A DNA stretch of 64,000 bases from an uncultured Bacteroidales bacterium (GCA_903923925.1 CAIXZF010000051.1:47091-111090); one strand, 5' to 3'. Shown: positions 29,601 through 37,599, counted from the stretch's first letter. Translations and numbers: made by a program. The notes: a model not told the origin generated them from the sequence alone.

Positions 29601-32292
29601 CACATATAAAACTATTGGTGTTTCTCATGAATTTGCCGGTCTCACAAATGGAACTTTCCCTTCAACCCGTAATGAACTGATGCATCGTTATCTCGATTTC
29701 TTTGGACTCTTACCCACAGACCTTGTTTCAAACTTTACCGTTAACAACACTATTGGATGCACAGGAAATACATTGAATTTTACTGACCTCTCAACAGGAA
29801 ATCCTACTTTCTGGAGCTGGTCGTTCCCTGGCGGATCTCCTTCAACTTCCACTTTACAGAATCCAACAGTAACGTATAACATTGCAGGCACTTACAATGT
29901 TACGCTTACTGTAACAAATTCAAGCGGTTCCAACTCGCTTACAAAAAGCAATTACATTACAATTAATGCTCCTCCGGTTATTACTCTTCAGCCTGTTAAT
30001 GCTTCTGCAGTGGAATATAGTAATGCTTCTTTCACGCTTGTGGCTCAGAATGCTACAACTTATCAATGGCAGTACAGCAGCAACAATGGAACTACCTGGA
30101 ATAATCTCTCAAATTCAGGAGGTTATTCCGGAACAACAACCGCTTCTTTGCTTATTACCGCGGTGGTACCAACACTGAATAATTACAAATACCGCTGCCT
30201 GGTTTCCGGTACCTGCCTGCCTGCACAAACCTCTTTTGCTGCCACACTCACCGTAACACCTTTGCCAACTATCTTATGTACCGCCGGCAATTTCACCGGC
30301 TGCTCAGGTTCTGTTTCAGTACCTGTTAATGTTACAAATTTTAATGCGGTTGCAGCTGTTTCATTAACAATGATAATTAACGGCTCTCTGCTCACATATT
30401 CAGGTGTATCGAATGTAAATCCTGCCTTACTTAATGGCTCCTTACTTGTTAACCAGAGTGGGAACATATTGGTTGTTTCCTGGTTTTCGCTAAGTGTTGC
30501 CAGCCTGGGAAATGGCACATTGTTTAATTTGAATTTCAATGGAAACTTCGTTGGAGCGGGAACTATCAACTGGGATTCTCAAACCCCTGGAAATTGCCAG
30601 TTTAGCGGATTCAGCGGGAATGTAATTCCAGCAACTTATGTTAATGGTTCTGTAACTGTAAGCGGAATGTCAACCCCGGTAAGCGTTAGTATTGCTGCGG
30701 AGCCTTCAAGTCCGGTTTGCGCTGGAATACCCGTTTCGTTTATGGCTGCTGCCACCAATGGCGGAAGTTCACCGGTTTTTCAATGGAGACTTAACGGTAC
30801 TGCGGTCGGAACCGGAGATAGCTGGTCATCCTCAACCCTGCAAAACGGAGATGTAATAAACTGCCGGCTTACATCGAGCCTGGGTGGTTGTACACTAAAT
30901 AACCCTGCTTTTTCAAACTCACTTACTGCCGTCATTCATCCAAAGCCAACCCCAAATCTGGGAAACGATACCTTACTCCCAGCAGGAAGTACTGTAATTC
31001 TCAATGCTGGGGCAGGTAGTTTATATTACAATTGGTCGACCGGAGCTACTACTCAAACAATAACGGTTACGAATACTGGTACCTACAGCGTTACGGCGAC
31101 CACTCAGTATGGATGTTCAGCCTCAGATACTGTTCATATTACAATAGGCATTACCAGCATTTCAGGAACTGTATATTATGATAACAGTTTTCTGACCCCG
31201 ATTGCCGCGGCAACTGTTAATCTGAAACAGGGAAATACGGTAATGGTATCAACCACTACAAATGCCGCTGGCCAATATTCTTTTAATGAAGCCCCAATCG
31301 GGACATTTACTTTAAATCCATCATCGACCATAGCCTGGGGTGGGGTGAATGCAACAGATGGCTTGTTAATTCTCAAACATTTCGTTGGGATTACACATCT
31401 CACAGGAATCAGGCTAACAGCCGCTGATGTGGATAATTCAACTGCAATTAATTCCATTGATGCCCTTGCTACACAGAAACGATTTACAAATATGATCACT
31501 GCTTTTGCTGCCGGAGACTGGGCTTTTGAAAAACCTTCAATTACAGTTAACGGACTTGCGGCCCAGGTAGTGAACATCAGATCCTTATGCTACGGAGATG
31601 TTAATGGGTCCTATATTCCGTCCGTACGAACTGATTATACTTTCCCTGTTCAACACAGCGGAACCATTGAAACTGCTGCTTTTAAAACAATTAACTATCC
31701 AATTTATCTGAGTGAACCAATGCTGCTGGGCGCCATCAGCCTCATAGCAGATATCCCTGAATATCTTCAAATCATCGATGTGAAAGGTCCTGACGGAAGC
31801 CTCGAAGATGTTGTCTGGAATTACACAAACGGGAAATTATTTCTTTCCTGGTACTCGCTGGAAAACATTTCACAAACACCGGATAAGGCCTTATTTACTT
31901 TGAAAATGCAGGTAAATACCAGTGAAACCGAGCTGTTAACTTCATTTTCTCCAGAAATAATTGGTGAACTCGCTTCACCTGAGGCCACTATCCTAAGTCC
32001 TTCCACCCTTTTAATGCCAGCATTGAGTTTTCCATCCGAAGAATTCAATCTCTCCCCGAATCCTTTCAATACAAATACAACACTTACGTTTTCACTAATT
32101 GAGAACTCTTCGGTTATTGTAAGTATTCTTAGCCTTGATGGCCGTCAAATCAGAAAAATTGCTGATGCAGCATATACAAAAGGGAATCACAGCATTTCGT
32201 TTGACGGGCATCAGCTTGCCGAAGGCTTATTTTTACTGAAGATTGAAACAGGGAATAAGACTCAGTATCTGAAGTTTATTAAGACAAGGTAA
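26698..32292 (+). CDS. C25 (gingipain-like) cysteine peptidase with GATase-like module, PKD, cohesin-like, Ig-like and dockerin-like modules and T9SS sorting domain
   Basis: KYVIVSAAAFQSALQPFVAWKKKKGFTVVEAYTD, FVLFVGDVAQLPTF, NYTAHGSETGWADPSF, MVGNACLTNKFDYTECFGEALLR; C-terminal NLSPNPFNTNTTLTFSL...GLFLLKIETGNKTQYLKFIKTR. Confidence 0.93.
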   Translation: MKIIMTKASLLFVFVFLSFQVWSIDIQVRQDKKTGIAVGENTVYHFQAVNKVSSFKTITVATPLGNFTDLIIPEFSFTSQAGSPKLPVSANLIEVPFNADIQVNIIDYSFVDYNLDDLNLFPILPAQPPLRKSGNADSPFIYDSLAYSSNSFYPSALAEATVVGISRGLRLGRLQVNAVQYNPVTHVLRVYSEIKLDVVFLHPDIQLTLNEKKKNESPFFRGINMQILNHQQELDAPLDTIIQYPVKYVIVSAAAFQSALQPFVAWKKKKGFTVVEAYTDNAAVGSTTTSIKNYLQGLYTSGTPSNPAPSFVLFVGDVAQLPTFAGSLGTHPSDLYYCEYTGDHLPEMYYGRFSANSVAQLQPQIDKTLEYEQYLMPDPSFLGNDVMIAGSDPTYGPSHANPQITYGTSTYFNLAHNLTSHTYLYPNSGSQAVQIRLDVNSGCCFANYTAHGSETGWADPSFQTTDVPAMTNAHKYPLMVGNACLTNKFDYTECFGEALLRAANKGAIGYIGASDYTYWDEDFYWSCGAKPIVANPTYSASTLGAFDRTFHDHGEAYSKWFTTQGQMVYAGNLAVVQGSPSSADYYWEIYHLMGDPSLSIYYSVPPQLSVTYNSILPPGTTSFTVNTEPYAYCALSASGVLHGAKQANASGLAVIPITAFSSPITADVVVTKQNFQPFIGTVSVSTPNTPVIVYQSNSISDPAGNNNNKMDPGETVSLTINLQNIGSMQANLLLGTLTSASSYITINTNNISFGSIAGGSSGFASFSVSISPSAPQGHIADFTISINGSNGITATASFSHMVGQIPVLIINWDGNNTAASSIQTAIEANSVNCQVVTSLPASLTSYSALFVCLGVYSNNHILSAAEGSAIAAFINSGGRAYIEGGDTWFYDTPTTAHPLFKITAESDGSSDLSTLNGQSSSLTQGQSFAYSGDNNWIDHIVPQSGSTAFTIFNNLNPAYGTGVAYNGTTYKTIGVSHEFAGLTNGTFPSTRNELMHRYLDFFGLLPTDLVSNFTVNNTIGCTGNTLNFTDLSTGNPTFWSWSFPGGSPSTSTLQNPTVTYNIAGTYNVTLTVTNSSGSNSLTKSNYITINAPPVITLQPVNASAVEYSNASFTLVAQNATTYQWQYSSNNGTTWNNLSNSGGYSGTTTASLLITAVVPTLNNYKYRCLVSGTCLPAQTSFAATLTVTPLPTILCTAGNFTGCSGSVSVPVNVTNFNAVAAVSLTMIINGSLLTYSGVSNVNPALLNGSLLVNQSGNILVVSWFSLSVASLGNGTLFNLNFNGNFVGAGTINWDSQTPGNCQFSGFSGNVIPATYVNGSVTVSGMSTPVSVSIAAEPSSPVCAGIPVSFMAAATNGGSSPVFQWRLNGTAVGTGDSWSSSTLQNGDVINCRLTSSLGGCTLNNPAFSNSLTAVIHPKPTPNLGNDTLLPAGSTVILNAGAGSLYYNWSTGATTQTITVTNTGTYSVTATTQYGCSASDTVHITIGITSISGTVYYDNSFLTPIAAATVNLKQGNTVMVSTTTNAAGQYSFNEAPIGTFTLNPSSTIAWGGVNATDGLLILKHFVGITHLTGIRLTAADVDNSTAINSIDALATQKRFTNMITAFAAGDWAFEKPSITVNGLAAQVVNIRSLCYGDVNGSYIPSVRTDYTFPVQHSGTIETAAFKTINYPIYLSEPMLLGAISLIADIPEYLQIIDVKGPDGSLEDVVWNYTNGKLFLSWYSLENISQTPDKALFTLKMQVNTSETELLTSFSPEIIGELASPEATILSPSTLLMPALSFPSEEFNLSPNPFNTNTTLTFSLIENSSVIVSILSLDGRQIRKIADAAYTKGNHSISFDGHQLAEGLFLLKIETGNKTQYLKFIKTR
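30270..30665 (+). other. Cohesin-like module inside the 1864-aa C25 peptidase
   Basis: CSGSVSVPVNVTNFNAVAAVSLTMIINGSLLTYSGVSNVNPALLNGSLLVNQSGNILVVSWFSLSVASLGNGTLFNLNFNGNFVGAGTINWDSQTPGNCQFSGFSGNVIPATYVNGSVTV follows the cohesin family pattern. Confidence 0.7.
31156..31620 (+). other. Cna-B-like + dockerin-like module (1864-aa C25 protein)
   Basis: ISGTVYYDNSFLTPIAAATVNLKQGN...AWGGVNATDGLLILKHFVGI...ADVDNSTAINSIDALATQKRFTN...LCYGDVNGSYIP. Confidence 0.75.
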
Positions 32293-32388
32293 ACGTTGAT
32301 CAGAAAAGAATTATAGGTTATTTTCGGATAAGCTTTAAGGTTCTAGTGGTTCCAATGTATGGCATTTGGGTTCTAATTTAGCGTTTCA

Positions 32389-32438
32389 CCTCGAACAAGC
32401 TCCCCTTCTCCTCGAGGAGAAGGGGAGCTTGTTCGAGG
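32389..32438. repeat. Perfect 50 bp zero-spacer palindrome (possible bidirectional terminator or REP-like element)
   Basis: cctcgaacaagctccccttctcctc|gaggagaaggggagcttgttcgagg: arms are exact reverse complements; followed by T-rich sequence. Confidence 0.95.
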
Positions 32439-33048
32439 ATATTTTCAACGTTTTTTAATAACTATATCATATTTTCCTAAATGAATGGATATCCATTGTT
32501 TGCCTTGCTGATACAAGGTGTCAATTGTTGCTAAATCAGCACTGCTGCCAATAGTTTTGATAACACATTACCGGCCTTTGCTCTTGTCGATGACCTGGAC
32601 ACTTACGATACCACTTGGGTTCTTTTTCTTCCGGACATACATGCCCACAAAAATATCTTTTTTTTACCCGGAACACCCAAACAGCTGTCCCAAAATACAC
32701 ATGTTATTGTTAATGAGGCTATTGAAAAACAGTACCTTAAAAAATATCGAAGTCAGGAGAACATTTCATTATTGCCTTAGGGCAATAATGATTCCTACAC
32801 CGCATTTTCTCTTAACATTAAAGCCCTCTGGGCTATATATGTAATTCAATGTAATAGATTTGAAGTTCAGAAAAAATTATTTTATTGATTCTGCAATATT
32901 CTGAAACATAACCTTTGTTTATTACCATACTGGTTCTATATTAATTTTGTACTGAACTCTACTGCAAGCCCTTGATCCTTAATGAGCAAAAAGGTGTACA
33001 TTTGAAGTAGTTTTGAACCTTTATTCAAATGATTAAAACCCCTTTCCT

Positions 33049-34704
33049 ATGAGTAACATAATGAGGGTCTTGTTCTTATTATTTATGACAACGTTCGTAA
33101 TTATTGTTCAAGCACAAACTTTGGATTGGGTAAAACGTATTGGGGGCCCGGGCTGGGATGCAGCATATTCCTTAACATTCGATAAATCCTATAACATTAT
33201 TCTAACAGGCTCATTCAGAGATACTGTAGATTTTGATCCAGGCTCCAATTCAAGTTATCTGTATGCCGATTCTGTAAATTACGCATTTGTCGCAAAATTT
33301 GACCCTGTTGGCAATTTCCTTTTTGCTAAAAGTTATGGAGGACCTGGTTATGCAGGTGGAAGTTGTGTAACAATTGATGAAACAGGCAATATTTATATAT
33401 CTGGAACTTTTGTGGATAGTGTCAATTTTGACAATGGACCAGGATCCTTCTATCAATATTCATATGGGCTTTTTGATTTTTTTATCCTGAAACTTGACTC
33501 CTTAGGAAATTTCCGATGGGTAAAAACTCTTGGCGGAGCAGGTTTAGATAATGCTTATAGTCTTGCCGTTAATAATAAAGGAGATTTATTTGTGACAGGA
33601 GAATTTTCTGAATCAGTAGATTTTGATCCTGGTGCTGGTGTTGAAATCAGGATTTCTTCTGGTTATGAGGATATCTTTCTGGTTTGCCTTGATACTGCTG
33701 GTAATTTTCAATGGGTTGAAACTACTGGTAATTCACTTCATGATAAGGGATTATCTGTTACAACAGATGCAGATGGAAATCCCTTGCTAATAGGGGGGTT
33801 CTCAGAAACCGTAGATTTTAATCCGGGATCAGGCATTACTAATTTAACGTCCACTGGTTGGTTTGATATGTTCATCCAGAAACTTGATACTTCTGGACAT
33901 TTATTATGGATAAAAAGATGTGGAGGGACAGGAATGGTTTTTGGCGATGACATTCAATTAGACTATTTAGGAAATATTATTACAACTGGGTCTTTCAACT
34001 TTACCGCCGATTTTGATCCCGATACCAGTATTACAAGTCTGATTTCTCACGGAAATGATGATATTTTCATTCTAAAACTTAGTCCTTCAGGGGAACTAAT
34101 ATGGGCAAAATGTATTGGTGGAACTATCTGGGATATGGGTGTAAATTTAGCCATAGATTCAGCAAATAATATTTACTTAACTGGTCTATTTTATGACTCC
34201 GTTGATTTTGATCCGGGAGTAGCTGTTCATATGGTTCATAGTTCTCTCTATGAAAATATTTTTATTCTTAAATTGGATTCAGCAGGAAATTTCAAATGGG
34301 TACGCTCAATGGGTGGTGAAGGCAGTGACAGAGGTCTCAGTATTGATGTTGATAAATCGGGCAATGTTTACACTTGTGGCTGGTTTGAAGGTAGTGTTGA
34401 TTTTAATCCGGGATCAGGTAGTGCAAATTTCCTTTCCAACGGAGATAAAGATATTTTTATACAGAAACTCGTACCATGTGGTTCTTTCGATACTACTTTG
34501 ATCCAGAACGGGATAAATCTTACTGCAACAATTTCCGGAGCAACCTATCAATGGATTAATTGCCTGAATGGCTGTGTTGCAATTCAAGGTGCTACCTGGC
34601 AATCATTTACTATTGAACTGAGCTCACAACCTGGATTATATCTTATGAATTTGAAATCTAATGGTAAAACAATCCAAAATTCATACATAGTGAAAAATAA
34701 TTAA
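33049..34704 (+). CDS. SBBP-repeat beta-propeller secreted protein with abbreviated C-terminus
   Basis: Signal peptide; repeated GNFxWVKxxGGxGxDxxxSLxxDxxGNIYxTGxFxDSVDFDPG units. Confidence 0.85.
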   Translation: MSNIMRVLFLLFMTTFVIIVQAQTLDWVKRIGGPGWDAAYSLTFDKSYNIILTGSFRDTVDFDPGSNSSYLYADSVNYAFVAKFDPVGNFLFAKSYGGPGYAGGSCVTIDETGNIYISGTFVDSVNFDNGPGSFYQYSYGLFDFFILKLDSLGNFRWVKTLGGAGLDNAYSLAVNNKGDLFVTGEFSESVDFDPGAGVEIRISSGYEDIFLVCLDTAGNFQWVETTGNSLHDKGLSVTTDADGNPLLIGGFSETVDFNPGSGITNLTSTGWFDMFIQKLDTSGHLLWIKRCGGTGMVFGDDIQLDYLGNIITTGSFNFTADFDPDTSITSLISHGNDDIFILKLSPSGELIWAKCIGGTIWDMGVNLAIDSANNIYLTGLFYDSVDFDPGVAVHMVHSSLYENIFILKLDSAGNFKWVRSMGGEGSDRGLSIDVDKSGNVYTCGWFEGSVDFNPGSGSANFLSNGDKDIFIQKLVPCGSFDTTLIQNGINLTATISGATYQWINCLNGCVAIQGATWQSFTIELSSQPGLYLMNLKSNGKTIQNSYIVKNN

Positions 34705-34801
34705 GTCTATTTTTAAGAATATCTGTATTCTTTAGGATTGCTTGTACAATTTCCCTCAAAGGTTCCGTAACTTTATACCAAATTCCTCAAACTTAACCGA
34801 A

Positions 34802-36070
34802 ATGAAAAGAATCCTTCCGCTCGTAATCATTCTGCTTCTCTTTGTTCTTTGCACAGAATCATTTGCCCAGCAACTAAAATTCCGACATGGAACATTCTTC
34901 CATCATTCAACAGGTGAAAATATCTGGGGGCCGAACGGAAGCTCTACAAGTGTGCCCCTGCAAATTGCTGCCTATAATCAATTGAATAATCTTACAGGCA
35001 CTGATTCCTTGTATTTGAACGAAACCTGGTTCCCGGTTTCTGCCGACAATGAGTGGTCCACCTGGCACACAATTTTCCTTGATAATATGCCTGAACATAT
35101 GTGCGCATATTGTTTAACTAACCCGATTATTATGATTAAAAGCTGCTATCCCTCCTCTAATATTACAGCAATTGGAAGTGCAGCAGATACCTTAACACCC
35201 ACCCTAAAAACCGTTTACAACTACAAATGGCATTGGAGAAAAATCATTCATTTTTTTAGTACTCATCCAGAACATTTCTTTGTTATCTGGACTAACGCGC
35301 CTTTAGTACAGGAGGCCACTAATTCAAACGAAGCACTGCTTTCCCATTCCTTCAGCAAATGGGCGAAAGATACCCTTGCCAACAGCCTCGACGCCACTTT
35401 CGGTACATTTCCGCCGAATGTCTACGTTTTCGACTTCTTCCACATTCTGTCAAATGAGAACCACTATCTTAATCCGAATTATGCTGTTTCTCTTCATGAC
35501 AGTCATCCGAATGCTGCTGCAACCGCTCTTGTTGCACCCATGCTTGTAAACGAAACCTTCGACCATGCAATTGCCTACGAAGCCACTCTTGAAGTTAAAA
35601 CAATTTCAGGCCATGTGACCTACGATAATACTGCCTTAACACCTTTGTCGAATCAGAAGGTTTATCTTAAGGAAGCCTGTTGTACTATTGTTGACTCTAC
35701 ACTAACCGATGCCACTGGTTTCTATTCATTCGCCGATATTCCGGCCGGGAGTTACAACATTGTAGTAAGCTGCACCAAACCCTGGGGTGGCGTAAATTCA
35801 GATGATGCCCTTGTAATTTTGAAACATTACGTGGGATTAATCCCTCTCAATGGCTTACGGCATCTTGCAGGAAATCCAACAAATACCCACTTCATCAATG
35901 CTACAGATGCTCTTATGACAGCCAAACGCTTTGTTGGCCTGATAAACAATTTTCCAACAGGCGATTGGACTTTTGAACTATCCTCAATAACATTCACCGG
36001 CACAGCTGATGTTACAGCCGATATCAAAGGTATCTGTTACGGCGACGTAAACGCTTCATATATTCCATAA
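34802..36070 (+). CDS. Secreted SGNH-hydrolase-like protein ending in a Cna-B-like + dockerin-like module
   Basis: Start chosen at MKRILPLVIILLLFVLCTESFAQQ (ORF track start 34742). FHHSTGENIWGPNG, IMIKSCYPSSNI, LHDSHPNAAA suggest an SGNH-like fold; C-terminus CTKPWGGVNSDDALVILKHYVGL...ICYGDVNASYIP. Confidence 0.65.
   Translation: MKRILPLVIILLLFVLCTESFAQQLKFRHGTFFHHSTGENIWGPNGSSTSVPLQIAAYNQLNNLTGTDSLYLNETWFPVSADNEWSTWHTIFLDNMPEHMCAYCLTNPIIMIKSCYPSSNITAIGSAADTLTPTLKTVYNYKWHWRKIIHFFSTHPEHFFVIWTNAPLVQEATNSNEALLSHSFSKWAKDTLANSLDATFGTFPPNVYVFDFFHILSNENHYLNPNYAVSLHDSHPNAAATALVAPMLVNETFDHAIAYEATLEVKTISGHVTYDNTALTPLSNQKVYLKEACCTIVDSTLTDATGFYSFADIPAGSYNIVVSCTKPWGGVNSDDALVILKHYVGLIPLNGLRHLAGNPTNTHFINATDALMTAKRFVGLINNFPTGDWTFELSSITFTGTADVTADIKGICYGDVNASYIP
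35603..36067 (+). other. Cna-B-like + dockerin-like module (SGNH-like protein)
   Basis: ISGHVTYDNTALTPLSNQKVYLKEA...PWGGVNSDDALVILKHYVG...INATDALMTAKRFVGL...ICYGDVNASYIP. Confidence 0.72.
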
Positions 36071-36119
36071 TCAGCAAACTAACTAACTAAAGCACCAGCC
36101 CCTCGCAAGACAAATTCTG

Positions 36120-36692
36120 ATGAATAAATCCGTTTTCCGAATACATTTTCTTCCCTTTGTTCAATGGTTTAGCTTAATGATTCTGTCGGCAATAACGATA
36201 GATTATATCTTTCATAGGTACCACCTTGTTTCAGTTGGCCGGTATTTTGGGCTGATTGGTACATTAATTATATTAAGTTCCTTCATTTATTCGGCAAGAA
36301 AAAGAAGATTGATTTCATCAGGCTCACCAAAAAAACTGCTGATGTCGCATGAATATCTCTCCTGGGGAGGATCCATTCTGATTCTTGTTCACGCCGGTAT
36401 CCATTTTAACGCTCTTCTTCCCTGGCTGGCAGTTTTACTGCTAATAATCTCAGTAGCTTCAGGACTGGTAGGAAAATTTCTCCTGAAGAAATCCAATGAA
36501 ACCTACAAAGAAAAACTACAGAAATTAATCGACTCCGGTCATTCTCCGGATGAATCTGAAAAAAAGCTTTTTTTCGATTCAATTACTGTAGACTTAATGA
36601 AAAAGTGGAGAAAAGTACATATGCCCATTACCTTGCTTCTAGGAGTATTAACACTCATCCATATCATTACAATTGTAATGTTCAATATATGA
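36120..36692 (+). CDS. Membrane protein, cytochrome b561/ferric-reductase-like
   Basis: Four hydrophobic segments with His in or near membrane (HEYLSW, HAGIHF, HMPI, HIITI); overlaps the c-type cytochrome gene by ATGA. Confidence 0.5.
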   Translation: MNKSVFRIHFLPFVQWFSLMILSAITIDYIFHRYHLVSVGRYFGLIGTLIILSSFIYSARKRRLISSGSPKKLLMSHEYLSWGGSILILVHAGIHFNALLPWLAVLLLIISVASGLVGKFLLKKSNETYKEKLQKLIDSGHSPDESEKKLFFDSITVDLMKKWRKVHMPITLLLGVLTLIHIITIVMFNI

Positions 36693-37456
36693 AAAATCTA
36701 CTTATCATATTGGTGATCATTACTATTATTGCCCTATCATTTATATATCCACATATGATGTTTAATCCTGGTAAACTGGTTCATGGCCATCAGGATATAA
36801 AGAACAACTGTCTGGCTTGCCATCAGCCATTTTGGGGTATTAATGATCAAAAATGCATCGGCTGTCACAAACTCTCCGAAATCGGGAAGAAAAATCCTTT
36901 GTCAGCCTCCATTATCAATTCAGAAGAAAAAATACTTTTTCATGAGAAGCTGAAAAATCAGGAATGCACCGCCTGTCATACAGATCATAAAGGTATAAAC
37001 CCTCAGACCTCTATAAGCAAATTCGACCACAGCATGATAGCAGGAATGAATATGAATGATTGTTCTTCCTGCCATACTAAACCGGCTGATTCTTTCCATG
37101 CTTCACTTAAGGAAAACTGTATCAAATGCCATACAACCAGCCTTTGGAAGCCTGCAACATTCGATCATTCGGCATGGTTCATTCTCGACAACGATCACAA
37201 TACCGATTGTAAAACCTGCCATATAACTTCCAATTTCAAAGCCTATACCTGCTATGGATGTCACGAACATTCAGAAAGTAAAATGTATGAAGAACATTCG
37301 GAGGAAGGAATTTCCAATATCTCAGATTGCATATCTTGTCATAAAAGTGCTAATAAAAATGAGATCAAATCGCGGGAAAATATCAATGAAAATCGCAATA
37401 AGAATGAAAACGATAATGTAAAAAAGAAAAAAGAATCTGGCGAGGATGATGATTAG
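36689..37456 (+). CDS. Octaheme c-type cytochrome family protein
   Basis: Eight CxxCH motifs: CLACH, CIGCH, CTACH, CSSCH, CIKCH, CKTCH, CYGCH, CISCH. ATG 36689 (MKNLLIILVIITIIALSFIYP) is preferred over ORF-track start 36605. Confidence 0.9.
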   Translation: MKNLLIILVIITIIALSFIYPHMMFNPGKLVHGHQDIKNNCLACHQPFWGINDQKCIGCHKLSEIGKKNPLSASIINSEEKILFHEKLKNQECTACHTDHKGINPQTSISKFDHSMIAGMNMNDCSSCHTKPADSFHASLKENCIKCHTTSLWKPATFDHSAWFILDNDHNTDCKTCHITSNFKAYTCYGCHEHSESKMYEEHSEEGISNISDCISCHKSANKNEIKSRENINENRNKNENDNVKKKKESGEDDD

Positions 37457-37599
37457 AATTGCATGAACCTATTTTCGATCTGGAATTAGAATCAGGTGAA
37501 GTTATTTCACTATTAGTATATACAAAGTCTGATTGGAAAAATGAAAACAGAATTTCTCCACTTTTTATGAATGTAAAGAAGGAAGGAATCCTGATTTAG
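37456..37599 (+). pseudogene. C-terminal remnant of a minimal nucleotidyltransferase (MNT)
   Basis: ELHEPIFDLELESGEVISLLVYTKSDWKNENRISPLFMNVKKEGILI* resembles the C-terminus of MNT proteins; catalytic GSxxxG/DxD region absent. Confidence 0.6.
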
